A DNA stretch of 64,000 nucleotides from Methanosphaerula palustris E1-9c (lineage in GTDB: Archaea > Halobacteriota > Methanomicrobia > Methanomicrobiales > Methanospirillaceae): NCBI RefSeq assembly GCF_000021965.1, contig NC_011832.1, forward strand, positions 2,769,242-2,833,241. The letters run 5' to 3'. Position numbers and translations under genes: made by a program. Shown piece by piece: positions 63,409 to 64,000 of this stretch; position 1 is the first letter of the stretch; every line of letters begins with the position of its first letter. The notes under the pieces are model-generated. The model did not search any database and was not told where the DNA came from. It saw nothing but the letters and a program-made list of their open reading frames with translations.

Positions 63409-63978
63409 ATGAAGAGATCGATCGGTGCAGAGACATTCCTCTGTGTGCACCCGGACCTGATCGTGGGCACCTATGACCATCAGGGTAGGCCGAACATGAT
63501 GGCCGCTGCATGGGGGGGAATCTGCAGCTCAGATCCGCCGAGCGTTGGAATCTCGATTCGGCCATCCCGGTATACCCACCAGTCGCTCCTTGCAAAGCGA
63601 GAATTTACGATCAGCATCCCCTCAGAGCACTATGTCGCCGAGGCCGATTATGTGGGGATTGAGTCAGGAAAGACAGTCGATAAGTTTGCGGTGACTGGAC
63701 TGACCCCCAAAAAGAGCGACCTGGTCGACGCCCCGTACGTGGACGAGTTCCCGGTGGTCATCGAGTGCAGGCTATCAAACACCCTCGAACTCGGAGTGCA
63801 TACGCTCTTCATAGGCGAGATCCTGGATGTGAAGGTGGACGAAGCAGGGCTCTCCCCTGAGGGAAAGCCGGACCTGACAAAGATCAGACCGCTCGTCTAT
63901 GACTCGATTGAAATGGGGTACTACGGGCTTGGAGAGTTCCTCGGTAGGGCATTTTCAAAAGGGCGCTCATTCAAGTGA
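63409..63978 (+). CDS. Flavin reductase-like FMN-binding protein
   Basis: A 189-residue protein with a split-barrel flavin-binding fold: NMMAAAWGGICSSDPPSVGISIRPSRYTHQSL and FTISIPSEHYVAEADYVGIESGKTVDKF are hallmarks of the flavin reductase/flavoredoxin family. ATG 63409 is preferred; the frame extends to 63391. Likely an NAD(P)H- or ferredoxin-linked electron carrier; partner unknown. It begins a few bases after the kinase stop. Confidence 0.9.
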   Translation: MKRSIGAETFLCVHPDLIVGTYDHQGRPNMMAAAWGGICSSDPPSVGISIRPSRYTHQSLLAKREFTISIPSEHYVAEADYVGIESGKTVDKFAVTGLTPKKSDLVDAPYVDEFPVVIECRLSNTLELGVHTLFIGEILDVKVDEAGLSPEGKPDLTKIRPLVYDSIEMGYYGLGEFLGRAFSKGRSFK

Positions 63979-64000
63979 TTCTGGCATGAACCGATCAACA

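Overview
The window is archaeal and almost certainly from a methanogen of the order Methanomicrobiales. Evidence is the methanogen-type (type-2) seryl-tRNA synthetase, a complete A-type ATPase operon, class I HMG-CoA reductase, archaeal phosphoglycerate mutase, membrane LonB, thermosome, S3Ae/S15 ribosomal proteins, Nob1, an archaeal OapABC-like GTPase cluster, TATA-type promoters and ATGA/GTGA gene overlaps. The GC-rich core genome is interrupted at the left end by a visibly more AT-rich accessory island. No species is assigned; from memory the content resembles Methanosphaerula or Methanoregula.

Left island (1-4.0 kb): the edge holds the first 36 codons of an HxlR-type redox or electrophile-responsive regulator (minus strand). 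Divergent from it is a small operon that looks like a ribosomal-peptide (RiPP) system. It contains an 87-residue precursor with three 19-residue-period repeats of Cys-Gly-Ser-Ser-Cys-Gly, a radical SAM/SPASM maturase, a quinone-oxidoreductase-like dehydrogenase broken by one base in a run of five Gs, and a possible 42-codon ORF coupled to it. A decayed IS5-family element with at least three frameshifts borders the island. This is the most novel system in the window.

Core region 4-25 kb: a Trm5-type tRNA methyltransferase, hmgA, rimI and a DUF1015 gene lead into an arginine operon (argC, a CBS-domain gene, argJ, argB). A minus-strand group follows (a methyltransferase-like protein, a bactofilin-like beta-helix protein, apgM). 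Then comes a translation/tRNA-modification operon (rps15, recJ-like, pcc1, serS, rps3ae), the oapA-oapB-oapC trio, and a run of five tightly packed genes that encode about 18 CBS motifs and little else.

Surface and energy region 25-46 kb: a 1387-residue secreted PKD-repeat protein and a papain-like protein with a dockerin-like tail share a CBM6-like module. Further along the minus strand are a DUF2298 membrane protein, an FtsZ/tubulin-like protein lacking the canonical GGGTGTG loop, pgk, and the A-ATPase operon H-I-K-E-C-F-A-B-D, whose last gene overlaps pgk by 4 nt.

Right region 46-64 kb: a secretion/pilus-type ATPase and platform protein (TadA/FlaI- and TadC/FlaJ-like) lie beside two KaiC-like ATPases, the first with a lysine-less P-loop. 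A cluster of related hairpins separates these from two tandem BofA-like membrane proteins. A TldE/TldD pair, lonB, prs, rtcA, nob1, a gfcR-like regulator, a thermosome gene, tRNA-Ser(CGA), a hybrid receiver-PAS-histidine kinase and a flavin reductase-like protein complete the window.
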